The notes beneath the pieces were generated by a model. It made no database searches. It was not told the DNA's origin and saw only the letters and a list, made by a program, of their open reading frames with translations. Position numbers and translations under genes: made by a program. From contig NC_087079.1 in the NCBI RefSeq assembly GCF_026151205.1, positions 2,196,028 to 2,260,027 on the forward strand: DNA of 64,000 nucleotides. Direction: 5' to 3'. The stretch comes from Bolinopsis microptera. Taxonomy: Eukaryota > Ctenophora > Tentaculata > Lobata > Bolinopsidae. Positions 36,406 through 47,639 of the stretch are shown in pieces; position 1 is the stretch's first letter, and every line of letters starts with the position of its first letter.

Positions 36406-36571
36406 ATGTACCGATTACAAGTTAACCCTGACTTATTTAGAAGGACAGAAGAAGTACGAGTTAAAGTTAGAAGACGTGTTGGGAGCCTGCTCTCATCTCA
36501 ACTTTAACTTCAGACACCTATTCAGAAAGGGTCGTGATCTCTTCAAACTTAGAGTTTACACTTACAAAAAA
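36406..36571 (+). CDS. CERK: CERK exon 5 (PH-like region)
   Basis: Phase 2 to 0. It encodes CTDYKLTLTYLEGQKKYELK, LEDVLGACSH and FKLRVYTYKK, matching the pattern of CERK and sphingosine kinase-like N-termini, where a beta-rich fold leads to a VxxxDVxG motif and a (V/H)xYxxK strand. The acceptor (ATGCAAG) has a weak pyrimidine tract. The donor is AAAAAA|GTTGGT. Confidence 0.8.
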
Positions 36572-36699
36572 GTTGGTGATTTAATTCGGTATATATCTCA
36601 ACATTTAATTCATCATATAAACAACATTGGTATTTGTAATTTTGTTAGGGAACTATAGTCTGTACAGCTGTAGTCTGTACAGTGTACACTCTTGAAAAG

Positions 36700-36765
36700 A
36701 CGCTATGATTTTGGTCTTAACAATGATTTCGCTCGATTTTGGTCTTAACAATGATTTCGCTCTGA
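36700..36765 (+). repeat. 31-bp direct duplication in CERK intron 5
   Basis: GATTTTGGTCTTAACAATG followed by ATTTCGCTC occurs twice in tandem directly before the tRNA-like element. Confidence 0.75.
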
Positions 36766-36771
36766 GAATCA

Positions 36772-36920
36772 GGGTCAGTAGCTCAATTGGTAGAGCAAGA
36801 GACGCGAAATCTCGAGGTTCTGGGATCATTCCCCAGTTGTCCCTAGTTTTTCAGAGTTAATCATCACATATAGACAGCATGAGAGTAGGCCTGGCCATCT
36901 CGAAGTGATAAAAATACATA
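36772..36920 (+). mobile_element. tRNA-derived SINE
   Basis: 36772-36843 folds like a tRNA: acceptor stem GGGTCAG/TTGTCCC with one mismatch, D-arm GCTC/GAGC, and T-arm CTGGG/CCCAG. TAGCTCAATTGG is a good pol III A box. The anticodon loop CGCGAAA lacks U33 and its stem has a mismatch, so a working tRNA is unlikely. An unrelated ~70-bp body follows and ends in (ACAT)n, as in tRNA-derived SINEs. Confidence 0.7.
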
Positions 36921-36957
36921 CATACATGTTACATGGCGAGATCTCCATCCAAAAGGA

Positions 36958-37395
36958 TTAGTCTGCGTCATCTGCGTCATTACTTTGTATTATACAACTT
37001 CGGCGGGTAATATTTCTCCATCCTTTTCGATCTGCAGCCAATCTTCTCATACAATCAATCGTGAGTCCATTACGATCCAATCTCTGCTCAGCATCTTCAA
37101 TAAATACATCATTTAAGCTCTTCCTAGGCCTGCCTCTTGATCGTTTCCCATGCTTGGGTTTCCATTCAAGTAGATAGTTAGGTAACCGATCTTCAGGCAT
37201 TCTACTGACATGTCCAAACCAACGTAGCCGTTTTGTTGCTATTATGTCAGTAAGAGCAGTTATTGAAGCCCTTCTTAAAACATCTTCATTTCTTACTCGA
37301 TGGAACCACCTCACTCTCAGGATTCTGCGTAAGCAGTACTGATGGAAAGACTCTAATCTTCTTGTCTGCACTTGAGTCGTGTTCCATATCTCAGA
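36958..37395 (-). pseudogene. 5'-truncated non-LTR retrotransposon in CERK intron 5
   Basis: The minus-strand frame encodes the C-terminal tail of a LINE reverse transcriptase: RRLESFHQYCLRRIL, LRWFGHVSRMPEDRLP and GKRSRGRPRK, then a W-containing end. The homologous part begins near 37395; the residues translated upstream are intronic. It differs in sequence from the fragment at 33.5 kb, so two LINE families are present. Confidence 0.85.
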
Positions 37396-37531
37396 GATAA
37401 AAATACAACAGAATATAATACACATATTACACATTTTAAAAACTAAGAACGCCATAATTTGATGTTAATTACCTATCTAATATCCAATATATCATCTATT
37501 ATTTGGAAATTCGGATCAATTCATTAATCAG

Positions 37532-37643
37532 ACAACGTTACAGATGGAAGATGGAAAATGGAAAAATAGTTATTTCCAGTTCTTTTGTCATTCTTTGGTG
37601 GAAGTGCAAGAGTGGGCCAAAAGTATCAACATGAGAATAAACT
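37532..37643 (+). CDS. CERK: CERK exon 6 (end of PH-like region)
   Basis: Acceptor TTAATCAG, donor AACT|GTTAGT, phase 0 to 1. It encodes GKWKNSYFQFFC and a helix with EVQEWAKSI, the C-terminal strand and helix with its Trp in a PH-like fold. Splicing gives MRINLLQRPRRVHVF at the junction with exon 7, the expected lead into the kinase domain. Confidence 0.85.
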
Positions 37644-37927
37644 GTTAGTGATTTTGTGAAATACTAATTAAGTTAAATGATCATGTTAACATTGGTTAAG
37701 CAACCAGTCTGAATTGGCTTTAAATACTGAACTAATTCATTCTGAAGTAAGCACTTTGAAGTGGTTACTTTTAGATTTGTAGTTTTATTTTAGAGATGTT
37801 TGTACATTGAGCCCTGATTTAAAATTTTCATCTCACTTCCTTTTGATCTAGGTACTTTACATAATAATACCTATTCTGTTATCTAATGTATGGTTCTACC
37901 CCTTATATTCACTACCCCTTATTTCAG

Positions 37928-38056
37928 TGCTACAAAGACCACGCAGAGTCCACGTGTTCGTTAACCCTTTCAGTGGGGAGGGGTTAGCTTGCAAAGTTTA
38001 CAACACTAAAATAGCTCACATATTCCAAATAGCTGGGATTACAACTACTGTTACAG
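37928..38056 (+). CDS. CERK: CERK exon 7 (kinase domain start)
   Basis: Excellent acceptor (CCCCTTATTTCAG). It encodes RVHVFVNPFSGEG, the first nucleotide-binding motif of the DAGK catalytic domain, followed by ACKVYNTKIAHIFQIAGITT. It ends TVTVTE once joined to exon 8. Phase 1 to 1. The last coding bases plus donor, ACTACTGTTACAG|GTAACT, are the seed of the 19-bp array that starts at once. Reading through the donor reaches a stop after seven codons. Confidence 0.93.
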
Positions 38057-41000
38057 GTAACTACTACTGTTACAGGTAACTACTACTGTTACAGGTAACT
38101 ACTACTGTTACAGGTAACTAATACTGTTACAGGTAACTAGTACTGTTACAGGTAACTACTACTGTTACAGGTAACTAATACTGTTACAGGTAACTAGTAC
38201 TGTTACAGGTAACTACTACTGTTACAGGTAACTACTACTGTTACAGGTAACTACTACTGTTACAGGTAACTACTACTGTTACAGGTAACTAGTACTGTTA
38301 CAGGTAACTACTACTGTTACAGGTAACTACTACTGTTACAGGTAACTAGTACTGTTACAGGTAACTACTACTGTTACAGGTAACTACTACTGTTACAGGT
38401 AACTACTACTGTTACAGGTAACTACTACTGTTACAGGTAACTACTACTGTTACAGGTAACTACTACTGTTACAGGTAACTACTACTGTTACAGGTAACTA
38501 CTACTGTTACAGGTAACTACTACTGTTACAGGTAACTACTACTGTTACAGGTAACTACTACTGTTACAGGTAACTACTACTGTTACAGGCAACTACTACT
38601 GTTACAGGTAACTACTACTGTTACAGGTAACTACTACTGTTACAGGTAACTACTACTGTTACAGGCAACTACTACTGTTACAGGTAACTACTACTGTTAC
38701 AGGTAACTACTACTGTTACAGGTAACTAATACTGTTACAGGTAACTAGTACTGTTACAGGTAACTACTACTGTTACAGGTAACTACTACTGTTACAGGTA
38801 ACTACTACTGTTACAGGTAACTACTACTGTTACAGGTAACTACTACTGTTACAGGTAACTACTACTGTTACAGGTAACTACTACTGTTACAGGTAACTAC
38901 TACTGTTACAGGTAACTACTACTGTTACAGGTAACTAGTACTGTTACAGGTAACTAGTACTGTTACAGGTAACTACTACTGTTACAGGTAACTACTACTG
39001 TTACAGGTAACTACTACTGTTACAGGTAACTACTACTGTTACAGGTAACTACTACTGTTACAGGTAACTACTACTGTTACAGGTAACTACTACTGTTACA
39101 GGTAACTACTACTGTTACAGGTAACTACTACTGTTACAGGTAACTACTACTGTTACAGGTAACTACTACTGTTACAGGTAACTACTACTGTTACAGGTAA
39201 CTACTACTGTTACAGGTAACTACTACTGTTACAGGTAACTACTACTGTTACAGGTAACTACTACTGTTACAGGTAACTACTACTGTTACAGGTAACTACT
39301 ACTGTTACAGGTAACTACTACTGTTACAGGTAACTACTACTGTTACAGGTAACTACTACTGTTACAGGTAACTACTACTGTTACAGGTAACTACTACTGT
39401 TACAGGTAACTAGTACTGTTACAGGTAACTACTACTGTTACAGGTAACTACTACTGTTACAGGTAACTACTACTGTTACAGGTAACTACTACTGTTACAG
39501 GTAACTACTACTGTTACAGGTAACTACTACTGTTACAGGTAACTACTACTGTTACAGGTAACTACTACTGTTACAGGTAACTACTACTGTTACAGGTAAC
39601 TACTACTGTTACAGGTAACTACTACTGTTACAGGTAACTACTACTGTTACAGGTAACTACTACTGTTACAGGTAACTACTACTGTTACAGGTAACTACTA
39701 CTGTTACAGGTAACTACTACTGTTACAGGTAACTACTACTGTTACAGGTAACTACTACTGTTACAGGTAACTACTACTGTTACAGGTAACTACTACTGTT
39801 ACAGGTAACTACTACTGTTACAGGTAACTACTACTGTTACAGGTAACTACTACTGTTACAGGTAACTACTACTGTTACAGGTAACTACTACTGTTACAGG
39901 TAACTACTACTGTTACAGGTAACTACTACTGTTACAGGTAACTACTACTGTTACAGGTAACTACTACTGTTACAGGTAACTACTACTGTTACAGGTAACT
40001 ACTACTGTTACAGGTAACTACTACTGTTACAGGTAACTACTACTGTTACAGGTAACTACTACTGTTACAGGTAACTACTACTGTTACAGGTAACTACTAC
40101 TGTTACAGGTAACTACTACTGTTACAGGTAACTACTACTGTTACAGGTAACTACTACTGTTACAGGTAACTACTACTGTTACAGGTAACTACTACTGTTA
40201 CAGGTAACTACTACTGTTACAGGTAACTACTACTGTTACAGGTAACTACTACTGTTACAGGTAACTACTACTGTTACAGGTAACTACTACTGTTACAGGT
40301 AACTACTACTGTTACAGGTAACTACTACTGTTACAGGTAACTACTACTGTTACAGGTAACTACTACTGTTACAGGTAACTACTACTGTTACAGGTAACTA
40401 CTACTGTTACAGGTAACTACTACTGTTACAGGTAACTACTACTGTTACAGGTAACTACTACTGTTACAGGTAACTACTACTGTTACAGGTAACTACTACT
40501 GTTACAGGTAACTACTACTGTTACAGGTAACTACTACTGTTACAGGTAACTACTACTGTTACAGGTAACTACTACTGTTACAGGTAACTACTACTGTTAC
40601 AGGTAACTACTACTGTTACAGGTAACTACTACTGTTACAGGTAACTACTACTGTTACAGGTAACTACTACTGTTACAGGTAACTACTACTGTTACAGGTA
40701 ACTACTACTGTTACAGGTAACTACTACTGTTACAGGTAACTACTACTGTTACAGGTAACTACTACTGTTACAGGTAACTACTACTGTTACAGGTAACTAC
40801 TACTGTTACAGGTAACTACTACTGTTACAGGTAACTACTACTGTTACAGGTAACTACTACTGTTACAGGTAACTACTACTGTTACAGGTAACTACTACTG
40901 TTACAGGTAACTACTACTGTTACAGGTAACTACTACTGTTACAGGTAACTACTACTGTTACAGGTAACTACTACTGTTACAGGTAACTACTACTGTTACA

Positions 41001-42980
41001 GGTAACTACTACTGTTACAGGTAACTACTACTGTTACAGGTAACTACTACTGTTACAGGTAACTACTACTGTTACAGGTAACTACTACTGTTACAGGTAA
41101 CTACTACTGTTACAGGTAACTACTACTGTTACAGGTAACTACTACTGTTACAGGTAACTACTACTGTTACAGGTAACTACTACTGTTACAGGTAACTACT
41201 ACTGTTACAGGTAACTACTACTGTTACAGGTAACTACTACTGTTACAGGTAACTACTACTGTTACAGGTAACTACTACTGTTACAGGTAACTACTACTGT
41301 TACAGGTAACTACTACTGTTACAGGTAACTACTACTGTTACAGGTAACTACTACTGTTACAGGTAACTACTACTGTTACAGGTAACTACTACTGTTACAG
41401 GTAACTACTACTGTTACAGGTAACTACTACTGTTACAGGTAACTACTACTGTTACAGGTAACTACTACTGTTACAGGTAACTACTACTGTTACAGGTAAC
41501 TACTACTGTTACAGGTAACTACTACTGTTACAGGTAACTACTACTGTTACAGGTAACTACTACTGTTACAGGTAACTACTACTGTTACAGGTAACTACTA
41601 CTGTTACAGGTAACTACTACTGTTACAGGTAACTACTACTGTTACAGGTAACTACTACTGTTACAGGTAACTACTACTGTTGCAGGTAACTACTACTGTT
41701 GCAGGTAACTACTACTGTTGCAGGTAACTACTACTGTTGCAGGTAACTACTACTGTTGCAGGTAACTACTACTGTTGCAGGTAACTACTACTGTTACAGG
41801 TAACTACTACTGTTACAGGTAACTACTACTGTTACAGGTAACTACTACTGTTGCAGGTAACTACTACTGTTGCAGGTAACTACTACTGTTGCAGGTAACT
41901 ACTACTGTTGCAGGTAACTACTACTGTTGCAGGTAACTACTACTGTTACAGGTAACTACTACTGTTACAGGTAACTACTACTGTTACAGGTAACTACTAC
42001 TGTTACAGGTAACTACTACTGTTACAGGTAACTACTACTGTTACAGGTAACTACTACTGTTACAGGTAACTACTACTGTTACAGGTAACTACTACTGTTA
42101 CAGGTAACTACTACTGTTACAGGTAACTACTACTGTTACAGGTAACTACTACTGTTACAGGTAACTACTACTGTTACAGGTAACTACTACTGTTACAGGT
42201 AACTACTACTGTTACAGGTAACTACTACTGTTACAGGTAACTACTACTGTTACAGGTAACTACTACTGTTACAGGTAACTACTACTGTTACAGGTAACTA
42301 CTACTGTTACAGGTAACTACTACTGTTACAGGTAACTACTACTGTTACAGGTAACTACTACTGTTACAGGTAACTACTACTGTTACAGGTAACTACTACT
42401 GTTACAGGTAACTACTACTGTTACAGGTAACTACTACTGTTACAGGTAACTACTACTGTTACAGGTAACTACTACTGTTACAGGTAACTACTACTGTTAC
42501 AGGTAACTACTACTGTTACAGGTAACTACTACTGTTACAGGTAACTACTACTGTTACAGGTAACTACTACTGTTACAGGTAACTACTACTGTTACAGGTA
42601 ACTACTACTGTTACAGGTAACTACTACTGTTACAGGTAACTACTACTGTTACAGGTAACTACTACTGTTACAGGTAACTACTACTGTTACAGGTAACTAC
42701 TACTGTTACAGGTAACTACTACTGTTACAGGTAACTACTACTGTTACAGGTAACTACTACTGTTACAGGTAACTACTACTGTTACAGGTAACTACTACTG
42801 TTACAGGTAACTACTACTGTTACAGGTAACTACTACTGTTACAGGTAACTACTACTGTTACAGGTAACTACTACTGTTACAGGTAACTACTACTGTTACA
42901 GGTAACTACTACTGTTACAGGTAACTACTACTGTTACAGGTAACTACTACTGTAACAGGTAACTACTACTGTTACAGGTA
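38044..42980 (+). repeat. 19-bp splice-donor satellite, 259 periods
   Basis: Unit GTTACAGGTAACTACTACT. From the true donor (exon end G at 38056) to the equivalent base of the last copy (42977) is 4921 bp, exactly 259 x 19, so there is no net length change across the array. Each unit carries CAG|GTAACT, matching the U1 consensus at eight of nine positions, and TTACAG|G, which resembles an acceptor. GTTAC-AG-GTAAC is an inverted repeat. Early units vary (ACTAAT, ACTAGT, GGCAAC). A TTGCAG variant occupies two blocks at about 41680-41945. The array lies immediately inside CERK intron 7. Confidence 0.97.
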
Positions 42981-43675
42981 ATATTGCCAGATTACATGAG
43001 CTTCTTTGTATAAATACACAGGGTTGTGGTAAGCTGCTTTACCACAAAACACACATTATTATGCAATCCTACAGAACTTAACAAGTTGTTAACAGGAAAT
43101 CATCCCTGGCTTACACAACCAATCTCCTGCATCCCATTGGCTAGTTGTCATGGTTACAGTGTTCCATTGGCTAGCTTTTGAGCTTGGTTACTTCTGATTG
43201 TGTGTTTCAGTAGTAGTACTGGGAGATGTGTGTACTTTGTGTAGTCTACATGGGTACAGACACACATCTTTATCTTTAATCTTTTCAAACAGTACATAAT
43301 TATACAGGATTAAGTTATTATAAACAAACCCAGATATAATAAAAGGAGAAAACCAATAGTGTACCCCATGTATCCAGTACCCAGTATAACAAAAACCAAA
43401 TTATGTATAGGAGCCACCAAAACAAGGTGCAGTAATAAATACCACACCCGCAATAACAAGGGGCTGTAGCAAATAAAGTACAATAAAGAAAACAATCTCG
43501 CATCCTAACTACTGATAACTACCGGGGGTCCCTAATGGTTGAGAAGTACAACAGAAAAAGGTCACAATATTATAAGTTTGTGTTTTGCGCAGCTAATTTA
43601 GGCAAATAATAAGTTTATTTTAAAGTTAGTTAAGATTTAGTTCTTCGTATAGTATTTTAAGTGAGTATCATTGTT
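42981..43675. other. CERK intron 7 / 3' flank of the minus-strand gene
   Basis: No exon recognised. The hydrophobic minus-strand frames near 43310-43503 lack any domain and lie beyond the stop codon of the minus-strand gene. AATAAA on the minus strand at 43619-43614 is a likely polyadenylation signal, 57-62 nt after that stop. Confidence 0.5.
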
Positions 43676-43833
43676 TTATTCCTGATTAGCGTCGACTGCT
43701 TCCTTTCCATTAGATTTCTTTCTTATGCACATCAGTGTGAAATATATTGTGAAGAGTAAGTTTCCAAGTATAGAAATTATCCCTGCAACTATCCATCCTA
43801 CTGGCAGACCGTTCTTCACTGCGACAGAATCTT
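43676..43833 (-). CDS. membrane protein exon 7: TM helix and cytoplasmic tail
   Basis: Acceptor AACTTTTTAG, phase 1 start, stop TAA at 43676. It encodes EDSVAVKNGLP, a ~25-residue hydrophobic helix (VGWIVAGIISILGNLLF...) closed by IRKK (stop-transfer), and a tail ending EAVDANQE. It has no obvious signalling motif. Confidence 0.85.
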
Positions 43834-43935
43834 CTAAAAAGTTATTTATCAAACTATCGTAATTATTGATATCATAACTTTAGCAGTTCTAATTGTCCCT
43901 TGTATTACAATCCGAGAGCAGTGCTGTTTTTAGTT

Positions 43936-46020
43936 AAGATACTAAAACTGACCGGGCTCGCTACAAAGTGGTCTGCTTAGTTAAGATACTAAAACTGACC
44001 GGGCTCGCTACAAAGTGGTCTGCTTGTTAGTTAAGATACTAAAACTAACCGGGCTCGCTACAAAGTGGTCTGCTTGTTAGTTAAGATACTAAAACTAACC
44101 GGGCTCGCTACAAAGTGGTCTGCTTGTTAGTTAAGATACTAAAACTAACCGGGCTCGCTACAAAGTGGTCTGCTTAGTTAAGATACTAAAACTAACCGGG
44201 CTCGCTACAAAGTGGTCTGCTTAGTTAAGATACTAAAACTAACCGGGCTCGCTACAAAGTGGTCTGCTTAGTTAAGATACTAAAACTAACCGGGCTCGCT
44301 ACAAATTGGTCTGCTTAGTTAAGATACTAAAACTAACCGGGCTCGCTACAAAGTGGTCTGCTTGTTAGTTAAGATACTAAAACTAACCGGGCTCGCTACA
44401 AAGTGGTCTGCTTAGTTAAGATACTAAAACTAACCGGGCTCGCTACAAAGTGGTCTGCTTAGTTAAGATACTAAAACTAACCGGGCTCGCTACAAAGTGG
44501 TCTGCTTAGTTAAGATACTAAAACTAACCGGGCTCGCTACAAAGTGGTCTGCTTAGTTAAGATACTAAAACTAACCGGGCTCGCTACAAAGTGGTCTGCT
44601 TAGTTAAGATACTAAAACTAACCGGGCTCGCTACAAAGTGGTCTGCTTAGTTAAGATACTAAAACTAACCGGGCTCGCTACAAAGTGGTCTGCTTAGTTA
44701 AGATACTAAAACTAACCGGGCTCGCTACAAAGTGGTCTGCTTAGTTAAGATACTAAAACTAACCGGGCTCGCTACAAAGTGGTCTGCTTAGTTAAGAAAC
44801 TAAAACTAACCGGGCTCGCTACAAAGTGGTCTGCTTGTTAGTTAAGATACTAAAACTAACCGGGCTCGCTACAAAGTGGTCTGCTTAGTTAAGAAACTAA
44901 AACTAACCGGGCTCGCTACAAAGTGGTCTGCTTAGTTAAGATACTAAAACTAACCGGGCTCGCTACAAAGTGGTCTGCTTAGTTAAGATACTAAAACTAA
45001 CCGGGCTCGCTACAAAGTGGTCTGCTTAGTTAAGATACTAAAACTAACCGGGCTCGCTACAAAGTGGTCTGCTTAGTTAAGATACTAAAACTAACCGGGC
45101 TCGCTACAAAGTGGTCTGCTTAGTTAAGATACTAAAACTAACCGGGCTCGCTACAAAGTGGTCTGCTTTAGTTAAGATACTAAAACTAACCGGGCTCGCT
45201 ACAAAGTGGTCTGCTTGTTAGTTAAGATACTAAAACTAACCGGGCTCGCTACAAAGTGGTCTGCTTAGTTAAGATACTAAAACTAACCGGGCTCGCTACA
45301 AAGTGGTCTGCTTAGTTAAGATACTAAAACTAACCGGGCTCACTACAAAGTGGTCTGCTTAGTTAAGATACTAAAACTAACCGGGCTCGCTACAAAGTGG
45401 TCTGCTTGTTAGTTAAGATACTAAAACTAACCGGGCTCGCTACAAAGTGGTCTGCTTAGTTAAGATACTAAAACTAACCGGGCTCGCTACAAAGTGGTCT
45501 GCTTGTTAGTTAAGATACTAAAACTAACCGGGCTCGCTACAAAGTGGTCTGCTTGTTAGTTAAGATTCTAAAACTGACCGGGCTCGCTACAAAGTGGTCT
45601 GCTTGTTAGTTAGGATACTAAAACTAACCGGGCTCGCTACAAAGTGGTCTGCTTAGTTAAGATACTAAAACTAACCGGGCTCGCTACAAAGTGGTCTGCT
45701 TAGTTAAGATACTAAAACTAACCGGGCTCGCTACAAAGTGGTCTGCTTGTTAGTTAAGATACTAAAACTAACCGGGCTCGCTACAAAGTGGTCTGCTTAG
45801 TTAAGATACTAAAACTAACCGGGCTCGCTACAAAGTGGTCTGCTTAGTTAAGATACTAAAACTAACCGGGCTCGCTACAAAGTGGTCTGCTTAGTTAAGA
45901 TACTAAAACTAACCGGGCTCGCTACAAAGTGGTCTGCTTGTTAGTTAAGATACTAAAACTAACCGGGCTCGCTACAAAGTGGTCTGCTTGTTAGTTAAGA
46001 TACTAAAACTAACCGGGCTC
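43936..46020 (-). repeat. 47/50-bp sushi-exon donor satellite, 43 periods
   Basis: On the minus strand each unit reads as the end of the sushi exon (codons for RPLCSEP), the donor CCCG|GTTAGT and some intron. From the equivalent base of the first copy (43953) to the true exon end (46014) is 2061 bp. This equals 43 x 47 plus 13 units with an extra GTT plus one unit with one extra base. There are thus 44 donor copies including the real one. The array fills the intron side of exon 6. A single diverged version of the same unit sits at the donor of exon 5 (about 46425-46465), which shows the ancestral single-copy state. Confidence 0.96.
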
Positions 46021-46208
46021 GCTACAAAGTGGTCTGCTTGAATAAGCGAAATGCCCGTCTTTGCTGCAGGTCACCTTGTTATCTCCACTTTGTTCATATC
46101 CCTCTTCGCAGCTCAGATTCAAAACCGTTCCAACATTTACTGGAAACTCTTTATCTGCTTCCATGTGCTTACCTACCTTCCCGATTTCTTTTATTCCGTA
46201 ACATTTCG
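46014..46208 (-). CDS. membrane protein exon 6: sushi/CCP domain
   Basis: 195 nt, phase 1-1, acceptor TTTTATCCTCAG, donor CCCG|GTTAGT. It encodes one complete complement-control-protein module with four cysteines (AKCYG, LSCEEGY, VTCSKDG, PLCSEP), the conserved GTVLNLSCEEGYEQSGD pattern and a ~60-residue length. The Trp usual before the last Cys is replaced (GHFAYSS). It is a close paralogue of exon 5, from tandem exon duplication. Confidence 0.9.
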
Positions 46209-46441
46209 CTGAGGATAAAATATAAAATGTAAAATATAGATAATTTATCACCGATATGATTGAAGTAGTTTTTAGTTCGTATAAAATGCTGCATCAGAAT
46301 GAAAAGCACGCTGTTAAAAGTGAAACAACATCACATTGCTGTGAGTATGAGTATATGATCATAATTATCAATATAATATCCACTGGATTATCCACTGGTG
46401 GTTTTTTAGAAATAACTTTTGGTTAAGTTACTGAAACTAAC

Positions 46442-46651
46442 CGATCCGACTACAAATTGGTTTGCTTGAAGAATTGTAAGCGAATTCGTTGTCTTTCATG
46501 CAGGTCACCTTACTATCTCCACTTAGTTCATATCCCTCTTCGCAGCTCAGATTCAAAACCGTTCCAGCGTCTACAGGAAACTCTTTATCTGCTTCCAAGT
46601 TCTTCCAATTGGAATTTAAATTCCAATCGGAATTTAAACCGGAGCATTCCA
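46442..46651 (-). CDS. membrane protein exon 5: sushi/CCP domain
   Basis: 210 nt, phase 1-1, acceptor TTTCCCTCAG, donor ATCG|GTTAGT. Four cysteines in sushi spacing (MECSG, LSCEEGY, VTCMKD, PICSRI). The middle (GTVLNLSCEEGY) is nearly identical to that of exon 6. A short Asn/Leu repeat (NSDWNLNSNW) is present between the first two cysteines. Confidence 0.88.
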
Positions 46652-46904
46652 CTGAGGGAAATGGGAAATAGTGATCACCAATTTATAAATTGATACAGAC
46701 AAACGAATTTCAAAATTTTCCATTTGACACTTTTGTCATGTTTATTGTCTCTCTAAGTCCATATCTCTGCCAGTTTTAGGCTTTAAAAACTTCCACGAGT
46801 TCTACAATACGTAAAATCGATCATTTTGGGCTCAGTTTGGGCTCAGTTATTATTTCTTTACCTGAAAAAATGACTAACTCTGGTTCTATCTCGGTTCAAA
46901 CTAA

Positions 46905-47026
46905 TTGATTTTAAAACTGATTGATTTTAAAACTAATTGATTTTAAAACTAATTGATTTTAAAACTAATTGATTTTAAAACTAATCGATTTTAAAACTAA
47001 TTGATTTTAAAACTAATTGATTTTAT
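46905..47026 (-). repeat. 16-bp AT-rich array abutting the exon 4 donor
   Basis: About eight copies of CTAATTGATTTTAAAA (+ strand). On the minus strand the array begins within about 6 nt after the donor GTGAAT of exon 4. It is another array on the intron side of a splice site, though here the unit does not include the donor itself. Confidence 0.85.
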
Positions 47027-47030
47027 TCAC

Positions 47031-47618
47031 CTGCTTTTATACCCTTTCTATAATAATCTGAGGCCGTGTCGAAGGCGAAGCTGATTAGCGCAGTCTGTCT
47101 CAGGTTCCATGCTTTATTCCAGTCACGTCTCGGTACACGACAGTATTCGTCTAGGAGCACATTAGCTACTTTCTCATTGTTGCAGTGGATGACTAGCCTG
47201 GTCGATCTCTCCGCCTCCTCACGGGTACCGGCAGTATAACGGTAGAAGGTAATCCTCCAAACTTTTTCTGTAGCGGAGGGTAGGGTAACTGTGAAATTAG
47301 TTTTAGAGCTCAAGGAAGGACTGCACTCAAGGATGTTGTACGAAGGAGACGGGGTGAAGTTGATAATGACACCTCCCGATGGGGAGGTTCTCCAGCCGTA
47401 GGGTGACATCGGGTATTTACTGTAGAAGTTCACCTTTATCCTTTCATCTCTTTCCCCTCCCACTACACTATTCGTCATTATTTCAAGTGAATTATTATTT
47501 GAAGGTCGGAAGTGGATCTTCTCGTTACGTGTTACTGGAGTCCAGCCTGTTGTTGTTAGCTTTGTGAATCTTGTTAAATATATCTTACTAACGGGAATAT
47601 TGATTGAACTTTGTTTTT
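47031..47618 (-). CDS. membrane protein exon 4: uncharacterised extracellular domain
   Basis: A ~196-residue open exon ending in the donor GCAG|GTGAAT, phase 1. The acceptor is uncertain: TTGTTAG|AA gives phase 1 (start 47618) and GTGCAG|G gives phase 2 (start 47632); both have poor pyrimidine tracts. Alternating hydrophobic strands suggest a beta-sandwich. Distinctive stretches are VWRITFYRYT, RLVIHCNNEKVANVLLDEYC and SFAFDTASDYYRKG. Three cysteines and one NFT sequon in each half fit an extracellular location. I do not recognise the family. Confidence 0.7.
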
Positions 47619-47639
47619 CTAACAATATCATCCTGCACT

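Noticed and set aside
36772-36843. Functional tRNA gene
   Set aside because: The anticodon loop lacks U33, there are stem mismatches, and a SINE-like body with an (ACAT)n tail follows.
38044-42980. CRISPR array
   Set aside because: The repeats are contiguous without spacers, the host is eukaryotic, and the unit is traceable to an adjacent exon donor.
43310-43503. Two overlapping hydrophobic minus-strand ORFs
   Set aside because: Located beyond the stop and polyadenylation signal of the membrane protein gene; hydrophobicity alone is weak evidence in AT-rich DNA.
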